This document shows, piece by piece, positions 5,094 through 11,576 of a stretch of DNA of 12,844 bases. Under the pieces are notes generated by a model. It was given only the letters and a program-made list of their open reading frames with translations, did not search any database and was not told the origin of the DNA. A program made the translations under genes and the position numbers. Source of the DNA: Rhodospirillaceae bacterium UBA6608 (GTDB lineage Bacteria; Pseudomonadota; Alphaproteobacteria; Rhodospirillales_A; Casp-alpha2); NCBI GenBank assembly GCA_002433335.1, contig DJHY01000044.1, positions 1 through 12,844 of the forward strand, read 5' to 3'. The first letter of the stretch is position 1; each line of letters begins with the position of its first letter.

Positions 5094-7103
5094 ATGGCCA
5101 AGCAGAGGGGTGGGGGCCCACGCCCCCGCCGCAGTTCGGGGGGCGGCGACGCCGAAGCGAAATTTCAGCAGGCGGTGAAGGCCTTTCAAAAAGGCGACTT
5201 CCGCCAGGCGCAAAAGATTGTGCAGCGTCTGGAAAAGACCTTCGGCGCGGTGCCGCAGATTGCACACTTGCGCGGCTTCATCGAATTGGAATTGGGCAAT
5301 CTTGCTCCCGCGATCCGCGCGCTGTCGGTGGCGCGTGACGCCATGCCCGACGACGTCAATGTGATCAACGCCTTGGGCGCGGCCTATCGCCGGCTGGGGG
5401 ACGGGTCGGCGGCGCTTGAGCAATTCAATCGGGCCGCGGCCATGGCCCCGATGCGTGCCGATATCCTGGCCAACCTGGGCAACGCCTTGAGCGACCAGGG
5501 CGACCGGGCAACGGCGGTCGAGGTCTATGACAAGGCCCTGGCCCTCGATCCGACGATGGGTGAAGTCCGCCGTGCTTTGATCTCGGACCTGATGGCGTTG
5601 GGTCAGCACGACCGTGCGCGGCGCGAATTGGAATCCATGGTCGAGACGGCAACGGATGACGATGGCTGGGCCCTGCTGGCCCTGGCGCGGGAGCAGGCGA
5701 CTGCGTTCGACTACGACGGCGCCCGTCAATCCTTCGGCCGCCTTCTGGATCGCGATCCCGGGGATTGGGATGCGCGTCTTGCCATGGCGGCGATGTCGGT
5801 GACATCGGGCCGCGTTGCCGAGGGGGTTGCGGCCTTTGCCCAGGCCAAGGATGCCTTGCCCAAAGCGCCCTATCCGGCGGCGGCATGGGCGCTCAACCTG
5901 AATTACCTGCCCGAGACCAAACCGGGCGATCTGTTGGCGGCGGGGCGGGCCTGGAACCAGGCGTTGGCCTTGCCGACGGTCAAGCAGCGGCGGTGTCCAT
6001 ATAAAGAAGGTGAAGCGCTGCGCGTCGGCATCCTGTCCGGCAAGCTCGGCTGGCATCCCTGCGGCCAGTTCTTGGCGCCCTATATGAAGTATGCGGACCC
6101 GGATCGGGTGCAGATCGAACTGTTCGCCCAGAACGTGACGGAACATCCGCTGACCGGCGAGTTGCGAAACCGTGCCGCCCATTGGCACGACGTGTCGAAG
6201 CGATCGCCACAACAGACCCTGGATCTTTTGGTCGCACGGGAACTGGACGTGCTGATCAGCCCGACCGGGTTGGAGGAGTCGGAGCTTTTACAATTGTTCA
6301 CGGCTCGCCCGGCTCCGATTCAGGTTCTGGCCTTCGCTCATTTCGCGACCACCGGATTGGATGCCATGGACGCCATCGTCGCCGACCGCTTCCATATTCC
6401 CGATGGTGCCGAAGGCGCCTATGCCGAGACGGTTCTGCGCCTGCCGAATGGCTATCTGTCCTATATGCCGCCGCCGTATCTGCCCGCGTTGTCGGGCCGC
6501 CCGGCGGACCATGGCGGGCCGCTGACCTTCGGCTGCTTCAACGCCCTGCCCAAGCTGTGCGACCGGACCCTGGCGCTTTGGGGCCGGGTCATGGCGGCCG
6601 CCCCGGGATCGCGCCTGATCCTCAAGGCCGGTCCCTTCGCCGATGCCGAAGTCCGGCGCGACTTTACGCAGCGGTTCGCGGCGATGGGCGTCGACGCGGA
6701 CCGATTGGACCTGCGGCCCGGCTCGCCCCATCCGGAATTGCTTGCAACCTACAACGAGATTGATTTGGCCCTGGACCCGGTTGCCTATTCCGGCGGGCTG
6801 ACGACGTTGGAGGCCTTGTGGATGGGGGTGCCGGTGGTGACCTTGCCGGGTGAGACGTTCGCGCGCCGCCACAGCCTGAGCCATCTCAGCCTATGCGGGC
6901 TGGGGGCCTTCGTCGCCGCTGACGAAGACGACTACGTGCGGATCGCATCGACCCATCCGGCGATCATGGCCGAGGCGGGATTGAGCCGGGCCGGGGTTCG
7001 CGCCGCGATCCAGGGATCGCCGATCAGCGACGGACGCGGTTATGCCGAGGCGCTGACCCAGGGCTTGGAGCAACTTTGGAAGGACGCCGCCGCGCGCGGC
7101 TGA
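5094..7103 (+). CDS. TPR protein with C-terminal GT41 (SPINDLY / O-GlcNAc-transferase-like) domain
   Basis: 669 residues, no signal peptide, predicted cytoplasmic. After a basic, Gly-rich N-tail (1-20), residues about 21-255 are TPR-like helical repeats; clear ones span about 86-119 and 120-153 (ending in MAP and LDP). From about 305 the sequence matches the two-lobed GT41 domain: RVGILSGKLGWHP with His321 at the place of the conserved OGT histidine, ARPAPIQV (404-411), ITF-like LTFGCFNALPKL with Lys487 at the place of the UDP-contacting lysine, GSRLILKA, LALDPVAYSGGLTTLEALWMGVPVVTL (ending 584) and PGETFARR. GT41 enzymes transfer GlcNAc or other sugars to Ser/Thr (or Asn) of proteins, the TPRs selecting the substrate. 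The segment that is usually GYPGTTG reads AHFATTG and the preceding DLxGHT-like stretch is changed, so donor or acceptor may differ. The ATG has AAGGAG 6 bases upstream and follows the MFS stop by one base. Confidence 0.88.
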   Translation: MAKQRGGGPRPRRSSGGGDAEAKFQQAVKAFQKGDFRQAQKIVQRLEKTFGAVPQIAHLRGFIELELGNLAPAIRALSVARDAMPDDVNVINALGAAYRRLGDGSAALEQFNRAAAMAPMRADILANLGNALSDQGDRATAVEVYDKALALDPTMGEVRRALISDLMALGQHDRARRELESMVETATDDDGWALLALAREQATAFDYDGARQSFGRLLDRDPGDWDARLAMAAMSVTSGRVAEGVAAFAQAKDALPKAPYPAAAWALNLNYLPETKPGDLLAAGRAWNQALALPTVKQRRCPYKEGEALRVGILSGKLGWHPCGQFLAPYMKYADPDRVQIELFAQNVTEHPLTGELRNRAAHWHDVSKRSPQQTLDLLVARELDVLISPTGLEESELLQLFTARPAPIQVLAFAHFATTGLDAMDAIVADRFHIPDGAEGAYAETVLRLPNGYLSYMPPPYLPALSGRPADHGGPLTFGCFNALPKLCDRTLALWGRVMAAAPGSRLILKAGPFADAEVRRDFTQRFAAMGVDADRLDLRPGSPHPELLATYNEIDLALDPVAYSGGLTTLEALWMGVPVVTLPGETFARRHSLSHLSLCGLGAFVAADEDDYVRIASTHPAIMAEAGLSRAGVRAAIQGSPISDGRGYAEALTQGLEQLWKDAAARG

Positions 7104-7105
7104 GA

Positions 7106-7156
7106 TTGACCTGCCGCGCGGAAATTCCGATAACGGCACATAGACTTTGTATACAA
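7106..7156 (+). promoter_or_regulatory. Candidate promoter with two palindromic operator sites for the CoA-transferase gene
   Basis: TTGACC (7106-7111, 5 of 6) and GATAAC (7129-7134, 4 of 6) are 17 bp apart. The spacer contains a perfect 11-bp palindrome CGGAAATTCCG (7119-7129). Just past the expected start point is a perfect 10-bp palindrome TTGTATACAA (7147-7156). Its form resembles operators of GntR-family (FCD/VanR-like) repressors, and the position suits a roadblock repressor. No regulator gene is nearby. Confidence 0.45.
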
Positions 7157-7208
7157 GGCCCCCGACAACGAAGAACAGGGCCACGACCACGGAGAGGAAA
7201 CGAAATTC

Positions 7209-8402
7209 ATGGCACATATCGCCGCGTCGACTGCCCTTGATCATGTAAAGGTGTTGGACCTGACCCGGGTGCGGTCCGGACCGACCTGCGTGCGCCAGTT
7301 GGCGGACTGGGGCGCCGATGTGATCAAGGTCGAACTGCCGGAATCGATCGAGCCGGACGGAACCTTGGGCGCCAAGCGCCATACCGCCGACTTTCAGAAC
7401 TTGCAGCGAAACAAACGCTCCCTGACCCTGAACCTGAAGGAAGAGGAAGGCCGCAAGCTGTTCCTGCGTCTGGTCGAAGGGGCCGACGTCGTGATCGAAA
7501 ACTTCCGCCCCGATGTGAAGGACAAGCTGGGCATCGGCTACGAAGCGCTGAAGGCCGTTAACCCGCGCATCATCCTGGGCTCGATCTCGGGCTTCGGGCA
7601 GGACGGCCCCTACGCCAAGCGTCCCGGCTTCGACCAGATCGCCCAGGGCATGGGCGGCCTGATGTCGATCACCGGCGAGCCGGGCCGCGGCCCGATGCGG
7701 GTCGGCATTCCGATCGCGGACCTGACCGGCGGACTGTTCTGCGCCATGGGTGTGCTGACCGCCCTGATCGAGCGCGAAAAATCCGGCCAGGGCCAGTGGG
7801 TGCAATCGTCGCTGCTGCAGGCCATGGCTTTCATGCTCGATTTTCAGGGGGCGCGCTACTTGATGGAGGACGAGGTTCCGGGCCAGGCCGGGAACGATCA
7901 TCCGACTTCGATCCCGACCGGCGTGTTCCCGACCAAGGACGGCCATATCAATATCGCCGCTGCCGGCGAACGCATCTGGGTGCGTTTGTGCGAGGTCATG
8001 GGCGCCATGGAATGGTCCGAGGACGACCGCTTCAATTCCTCGGAAAAGCGCTCCAAGAACCGGCACGAACTGAACGCCTTGATCGCCGAGCGGACCAAGG
8101 ATCGGACCAGCGCCGATTGGGTCAAGGCCTTCAACGATGCCGGTGTGCCTTCCGGACCGATTTATGACATGGCCGGGATGTTCGCCGACGAACAGGTTCA
8201 GCACCTGGGCATTGCCGAGGAATGCGAAACCACCTGCTTCGGCAAGACCAAGATGATGTCTCAGCCGATCCGCATGAGCCGGACCGATTCCAAGCTGATC
8301 GTGCATCCGCCGGAAAAAGGCGAGCACACGGACGAAATCCTGGCTGATCTGGGTCTCAGCGCCGACGAGATTTCGGACCTGCGGGACCGGCAGATCGTTT
8401 GA
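7209..8402 (+). CDS. Class III (CaiB/BaiF family) CoA-transferase
   Basis: 397 residues, a usual length for the family. The N-terminus LDHVKVLDLTRVRSGP is the standard opening, followed by QLADWGADVIKVE (30-42) and DVVIENFRPDV (93-103). The motif IPIADLTGG places Asp171 as the catalytic aspartate that forms the acyl-anhydride and CoA-thioester intermediates (Asp169 in formyl-CoA transferase). The C-terminal half has PIPTGVFPTKDGH-like and AGVPSGPIYDM (136-141 and near 314-324) family segments. These enzymes move CoA between carboxylic acids; the substrate here cannot be told from sequence. No acyl-CoA dehydrogenase, hydratase or ligase sits beside it, so the pathway is open. The ATG has GGAGAGGA (7191-7198) upstream. 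The gene is single, with its own candidate promoter and a strong terminator behind it. Confidence 0.92.
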   Translation: MAHIAASTALDHVKVLDLTRVRSGPTCVRQLADWGADVIKVELPESIEPDGTLGAKRHTADFQNLQRNKRSLTLNLKEEEGRKLFLRLVEGADVVIENFRPDVKDKLGIGYEALKAVNPRIILGSISGFGQDGPYAKRPGFDQIAQGMGGLMSITGEPGRGPMRVGIPIADLTGGLFCAMGVLTALIEREKSGQGQWVQSSLLQAMAFMLDFQGARYLMEDEVPGQAGNDHPTSIPTGVFPTKDGHINIAAAGERIWVRLCEVMGAMEWSEDDRFNSSEKRSKNRHELNALIAERTKDRTSADWVKAFNDAGVPSGPIYDMAGMFADEQVQHLGIAEECETTCFGKTKMMSQPIRMSRTDSKLIVHPPEKGEHTDEILADLGLSADEISDLRDRQIV

Positions 8403-8434
8403 TCGATATATAAAGAATATCCGGCAACGGACTG

Positions 8435-8467
8435 AAGCGGCGGGGAATTCCCCGCCGCTTTTTTTAT
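8435..8467 (+). terminator. Strong intrinsic terminator after the CoA-transferase gene
   Basis: Positions 8435-8460 form a perfect 26-bp palindrome, which can fold as an 11-bp stem from AAGCGGCGGGG with an AATT loop. It is followed by a run of T through 8465. The minus strand lacks a T-tract beyond two bases, so termination should be mainly of plus-strand transcripts. The gor stop lies 13 bp downstream, so the hairpin may still protect the gor mRNA 3' end. Confidence 0.93.
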
Positions 8468-8472
8468 TGTCC

Positions 8473-9855
8473 TTATTCCGCCGCTTCGGCCGGGCGGACG
8501 GGCGTGCGCATGGTGACCCATTCCTCGGCCGCGGTCGGATGAATGCCGACGGTGGCGTCGAACTGGGCCTTGGTCGCGCCGCACTTCAGGGCGATGCCGA
8601 GTGCCTGCGTCATTTCCGCGGCGTCCAGGCCGACCATGTGGCAGCCCAGGACGCGGTCGGTCTTACGATCGACGATCATCTTCATCATGGTCCGCTCTTC
8701 GCGGCCCGACAGGGTGTATTTCATGGGCCGGAAGTGGCTCATGTAGATGTCGACGTCGTGATCGCGGCGGGCTTGTTCTTCGGTCAGGCCGACCGTGCCG
8801 ACCGGTGGGGTCGAAAACACCGCGGTCGGGATGTTGTCGTAGTCGACCAGGGTCGGCTTGTCGCCGAACAGGGTATGGGCAACGGCCATGCCTTCGGCCA
8901 GGGCCACAGGCGTCAACTGCACCCGGTCGATCACGTCGCCCAAAGCATAGATGCTGTCGACGCTGGTCTTGAAATTGTCGTCGACGACGACCGCACCCTT
9001 GGCCGACATGGCGACGCCTGCTTCCTCCAGCCCGACGCCCTTGGTGTTGGGGGCGCGGCCGGTGGCGTACATGACGCAGTCGACTTCCAGGATTTCGTCG
9101 TCGTTCAAACGCAGGGAATAACCGCTCGCCGTTTTCTCGATCGACTGCACGGTGGTTTCCTGATGGATCGTGATGCCCTTTTTGACCATTTCATCATGCA
9201 GGGTATCGCGTACGGCCTGATCGAAGCCGCGCAGGATATTCTCGGCGCGGATCAGGATATGGGTGTCGGATCCCAGGCCGTTGAATATTCCGGCGAACTC
9301 CACGGCGATATACCCGCCGCCGACGATCGCGATGCTTTTCGGCAGGGACGGCAGGTCCAGGGCCTCGTTCGAGGTGATGGCATGTTCGATACCGGGAATG
9401 TTGGGCAGGGTCGGCCAGCCGCCGGTGGCGATCAGAATGTACTTGGCGGTGTAGGTCTTCGTGCCGTCCGGGCCGTCGACCGCGACCGTATGGGCGTCGA
9501 CCACCCGGCCCATGCCGGTCAGCTCGTCCACACCGGCGTCACGCAGCAGGCGGTGATAGACCCCTTCCAGGCGATCCAGCTCGACATTCTTGTTGGCGAT
9601 CAACGTGCCCCAGTCGAAGGACGGTTCGCCCGGCTCCCAGCCGTAGCCCTTGGCGTCTTCGAAGTCCTCGGCGAAATGGGCGCCGTAAACCAACAGCTTC
9701 TTGGGCACGCAGCCGCGCATCACGCAGGTGCCGCCGATCCGCATGTTTTCGATCACGGCCGTCTTGACACCGTAGGTGCCGGCGGCGAACCGCGACGCGC
9801 GGACCCCACCGGACCCTCCGCCGATGGTGATCATGTCATAGTCGTATTGCGGCAT
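8473..9855 (-). CDS. gor: Glutathione-disulfide reductase
   Basis: Numbered from ATG 9855 the protein has 460 residues, normal for the family. The N-terminal FAD site is ITIGGGSGGVRAS (9-21). The redox pair is Cys44 and Cys49 in GGTCVMRGCVPKK. The NADPH domain shows IVGGGYIAVEFAG (177-189) with Arg203 and Arg209, suited to the 2'-phosphate of NADPH. YALGDV (303-308) is the second FAD contact. The C-terminal dimer segment has HPTAAEE with His439 and Glu444, the acid/base pair completing the partner subunit's site. The enzyme reduces glutathione disulfide with NADPH in the cytoplasm. The MRG between the cysteines resembles other alphaproteobacterial and plant-type enzymes. An upstream in-frame ATG at 9900 exists, but TAAGGAG stands exactly 6 bases before ATG 9855, and the FAD motif would otherwise start unusually late. 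Trypanothione or mycothione reductase is less likely given these motifs. Confidence 0.93.
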   Translation of the reverse strand: MPQYDYDMITIGGGSGGVRASRFAAGTYGVKTAVIENMRIGGTCVMRGCVPKKLLVYGAHFAEDFEDAKGYGWEPGEPSFDWGTLIANKNVELDRLEGVYHRLLRDAGVDELTGMGRVVDAHTVAVDGPDGTKTYTAKYILIATGGWPTLPNIPGIEHAITSNEALDLPSLPKSIAIVGGGYIAVEFAGIFNGLGSDTHILIRAENILRGFDQAVRDTLHDEMVKKGITIHQETTVQSIEKTASGYSLRLNDDEILEVDCVMYATGRAPNTKGVGLEEAGVAMSAKGAVVVDDNFKTSVDSIYALGDVIDRVQLTPVALAEGMAVAHTLFGDKPTLVDYDNIPTAVFSTPPVGTVGLTEEQARRDHDVDIYMSHFRPMKYTLSGREERTMMKMIVDRKTDRVLGCHMVGLDAAEMTQALGIALKCGATKAQFDATVGIHPTAAEEWVTMRTPVRPAEAAE

Positions 9856-9897
9856 GGAGGGCTCCTTAGGTTTGGCGATTCCAATGTTCGTTGCCTT

Positions 9898-9926
9898 CAT
9901 CTAACCCCGACGGTCCGCCGGTTCAA
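9898..9926 (-). promoter_or_regulatory. Possible promoter of gor
   Basis: On the minus strand TTGAAC (9926-9921, 4 of 6) and TAGATG (9903-9898, 3 of 6) have a 17-bp spacer. This would give a leader of about 35 bases and place the ATG at 9900 inside the promoter, in agreement with the start at 9855. The -10 match is weak. Confidence 0.3.
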
Positions 9927-10120
9927 CCGCCAGGATCAAGGCGGCGCCGGGATTCGTCGGCATGTGTCAGTGGCGTGACATTTTGGCAACGTTGGGGGGC
10001 AGTGGCATCATTCGGGTAGGGCCAACCATTGGAAACAGGCCGGAATTTAACGGAACGTCAGCAATATGTGTCTTTCGAGCAACACTGTTCCGAAAAATCT
10101 ACACCTTCATGTGATTTCCC

Positions 10121-10148
10121 TTTTGAAACAGAGGCGAGACGCTAAACT
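10121..10148 (+). promoter_or_regulatory. Possible porin promoter
   Basis: TAAACT (10143-10148, 4 of 6) is a fair -10 box. TTGAAA at 10123-10128 is a good -35 (5 of 6) but only 14 bp away; shifting to TTTTGA (10121-10126) gives 16 bp with a poor match. Transcription would start at about 10154-10156, which is exactly the base of the leader hairpin. The spacing problem keeps confidence low. Confidence 0.3.
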
Positions 10149-10153
10149 GCTGC

Positions 10154-10200
10154 GGTCTGGAACGGGTCCGCCAACGTGTGGATCGCCTACGTTTCAGACC
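10154..10200 (+). promoter_or_regulatory. Stable hairpin in the porin 5' leader
   Basis: GGTCTGGAACG (10154-10164) pairs with CGTTTCAGACC (10190-10200) over 11 bp including one G-U. Inside, GGTCC (10165-10169) can pair with GGATC (10180-10184), leaving a one-sided bulge of 5 bases. The structure ends 31 bases before the ribosome binding site AAGGAG (10232-10237), so it does not hide it. A stabilising 5' stem-loop, as known for ompA mRNA, is the likeliest role. Confidence 0.6.
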
Positions 10201-10243
10201 TAGAGTGGATTTGTAAGAGTGAATCTCATCTAAGGAGCAAACG

Positions 10244-11365
10244 ATGACCTTCAAAAAGACCCTTATGGCTGGTGCCGCGGGTGCTGCGCTGTTCGCGATT
10301 GCCGCGCCGGTTGCCACCCCCGCCGAAGCCGGTTCGATCAAGAACGGCAACGCGACCGACCTCACCGTTTACGGCCAGGTCAACCGCAACATGATGTTCT
10401 ACAACGACGGTGAAGAATCCGGCTATCGCCACCAGGACGGTGATAACGGCTCCACCCGCTTCGGCCTGAAGGCTTCCGGTAAGGTGAACGAATCCGTCAC
10501 CCTGGGCGCCCAGATCGAAATGGAAATGCAGTCCAACAACCCGAACACCATCAGCCAGTCCTCCGAAACCGGTGGCGGCGGCACCTTCGACGAACGTAAG
10601 GCGCTGATCTACTTCAGCCACAAGCAGTTCGGTAAGCTGGTCATGGGTCAGGAATCGGTTGCTTCCGACGGCATGTCCGACGGTCTGGACCTGAGCTACG
10701 CCGCTGGCGCTTTCGCCGGTATGGACACCTCGCTGTTGGTTGCCGGCATGCTGTTCCGCAACGACACCACGACCGCTGGTCTGTCCTCCACCTCCGTTCG
10801 TACTGTCTTCAAGAGCTTCGACCGTGGCCGTGAAGACCTGATCCGCTACGAAACCCCGAAGCTGAACGGCTTCGTCGGTGAAGTCGACCTGTACGACTCG
10901 GGCGAATGGGGTATCGGCGCCAAGTACGACAACAAGTTCGGTGGCGTCCAGGTTCGCGTTCGTGCGTTCTACGAAAACCTGTCCGGTTCCGGCACCAACG
11001 GCGACGCCTGGCAGATCGGCGCGTCCGTGAAGCATGACTCCGGCATCTCCCTGACCGGCTTGTACGGTAAGCAGGATCCGGATTCCGGCAACGACCACAC
11101 CACCTATGGTGCCACCCTGGGCTACACCGCGAACATGAACTCGCTGGGTGCCACGGGTATCGGCGTGCACTTCGAAGGCACGCAGGACGTTGGTGGCGAC
11201 AACATCGACGGCCAGGCCGTTGGTATCGGCTTCAACCAGCAGATCAAGTCCGCTGGCGCCAACATCTACGGCAACGTGATGTGGTGGGACGTCGACGTGC
11301 CGTCGACCTCCACGCAGCTCGACAGCCTGGTGACCTTCATGGTCGGTGGCCAGGTGAAGTTCTAA
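10244..11365 (+). CDS. Major outer-membrane porin (Gram-negative general porin type)
   Basis: 373 residues. The signal peptide has Lys4-Lys5, a long Ala-rich core and cleavage probably after AEA (residue 29). The mature part starts GSIKNGNATDLTVYGQVNRNMMF, whose VYGQVNR strand is the usual first barrel strand of alphaproteobacterial porins. Alternating strands and Gly/Asn/Asp/Ser-rich loops continue to the end, which is QVKF with a C-terminal Phe, the signal for BAM insertion. No cysteine is present. The protein should form a trimeric 16-strand diffusion channel; pore selectivity cannot be read. Codon use is strongly biased: Arg is CGC/CGT and Gly GGC/GGT almost throughout, unlike neighbouring genes that use CGG and GGG freely, which points to very high expression. 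AAGGAG lies 6 bases before the ATG. The leader hairpin and 3' hairpins are described separately. Confidence 0.93.
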   Translation: MTFKKTLMAGAAGAALFAIAAPVATPAEAGSIKNGNATDLTVYGQVNRNMMFYNDGEESGYRHQDGDNGSTRFGLKASGKVNESVTLGAQIEMEMQSNNPNTISQSSETGGGGTFDERKALIYFSHKQFGKLVMGQESVASDGMSDGLDLSYAAGAFAGMDTSLLVAGMLFRNDTTTAGLSSTSVRTVFKSFDRGREDLIRYETPKLNGFVGEVDLYDSGEWGIGAKYDNKFGGVQVRVRAFYENLSGSGTNGDAWQIGASVKHDSGISLTGLYGKQDPDSGNDHTTYGATLGYTANMNSLGATGIGVHFEGTQDVGGDNIDGQAVGIGFNQQIKSAGANIYGNVMWWDVDVPSTSTQLDSLVTFMVGGQVKF

Positions 11366-11375
11366 TTCGGGTTCC

Positions 11376-11410
11376 GGCTGGGAGCTTCGGCTCCCGCCGC
11401 TCGAAAGAGC
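11376..11410 (+). repeat. Two adjacent tetraloop hairpins in the porin 3' untranslated region
   Basis: GGGAGC-TTCG-GCTCCC (11380-11395) is a 6-bp stem closed by a UUCG tetraloop, extendable by GGC/GCC across one bulged T (11376-11398). It is followed at once by GCTC-GAAA-GAGC (11399-11410), a 4-bp stem with a GNRA loop. Neither is followed by a full T-tract, although TTATTT comes after the second. They stand between the porin stop and the real terminator. Confidence 0.65.
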
Positions 11411-11419
11411 TTATTTGGG

Positions 11420-11452
11420 AAGCGGCCGTCCTTCGGGACGGCCGCTTTTCTT
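11420..11452 (+). terminator. Intrinsic terminator of the porin gene
   Basis: AAGCGGCCGTCC (11420-11431) pairs with GGACGGCCGCTT (11436-11447) over 12 bp around a TTCG loop, followed by TTTTCTT. This is a textbook Rho-independent terminator, 55 bp after the porin stop and third in the row of tetraloop hairpins. Confidence 0.93.
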
Positions 11453-11536
11453 ATGTCTTGTGCTTATTGGCGCGGGGCAGAACGTGGTCGTGACCCAGCT
11501 TTCCGTGCTATAGGCGCTTGATGCTGGCAATGCGCT

Positions 11537-11556
11537 GGCGGGATCGATGTCCCGCC
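11537..11556 (+). promoter_or_regulatory. Hairpin upstream of the conserved hypothetical gene
   Basis: GGCGGGA (11537-11543) and TCCCGCC (11550-11556) form a perfect 7-bp stem around TCGATG. It stands 5 bases before AAAGG (11562-11566), the probable ribosome binding site. A TATAGG box at 11509-11514 could be a -10 element, placing this hairpin in the leader. No T-tract follows, so it is not a terminator. Its role is unknown. Confidence 0.35.
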
Positions 11557-11576
11557 GACCGAAAGGCGATTGAGGA

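Larger units (their letters stand above)
9856..10243. other. Divergent non-coding region between gor and the porin gene
   Basis: These 388 bases hold no convincing gene. Visible elements are the gor leader and promoter candidate, a small inverted repeat TGTCA-N6-TGACA (9965-9980), a short CCAA-N3-TTGG (10022-10032), the porin promoter candidate and a strong leader hairpin (10154-10200). The stretch 10035-10130 is AT-richer than the flanking genes, as expected of a promoter area of a highly expressed gene. Confidence 0.5.

Noticed and set aside
2629..5101. Long minus-strand frames (2629-3789 and 3725-5101) opposite the membrane protein genes
   Set aside because: Highly charged, His/Arg/Asp/Gln-rich translations typical of the antisense of hydrophobic genes in GC-rich DNA. 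The plus strand has clear membrane proteins with ribosome binding sites.
7089..7100. GCCGCGCGCGGC palindrome at the end of the GT41 gene as a terminator
   Set aside because: It lies within the last codons, has no loop to speak of and no T-tract.
5019..8327. Long minus-strand frames (5019-6212 and 6891-8327) opposite GT41 and CoA-transferase
   Set aside because: Shadows caused by third-position GC bias. The opposite strand has intact enzyme motifs throughout.
9856..9900. 15-residue N-terminal extension of Gor from ATG 9900
   Set aside because: TAAGGAG sits 6 bases before ATG 9855, the extension would place the FAD motif too far from the N-terminus, and ATG 9900 lies in the candidate -10 box.
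8467..9978. 503-codon plus-strand frame opposite gor
   Set aside because: Gly/Asp/Val/His-rich antisense translation. The minus strand encodes an intact glutathione reductase with all active-site motifs.
10226..11170. 314-codon minus-strand frame opposite the porin
   Set aside because: Antisense shadow produced by the strong codon bias of the porin; no promoter or ribosome binding site seen.
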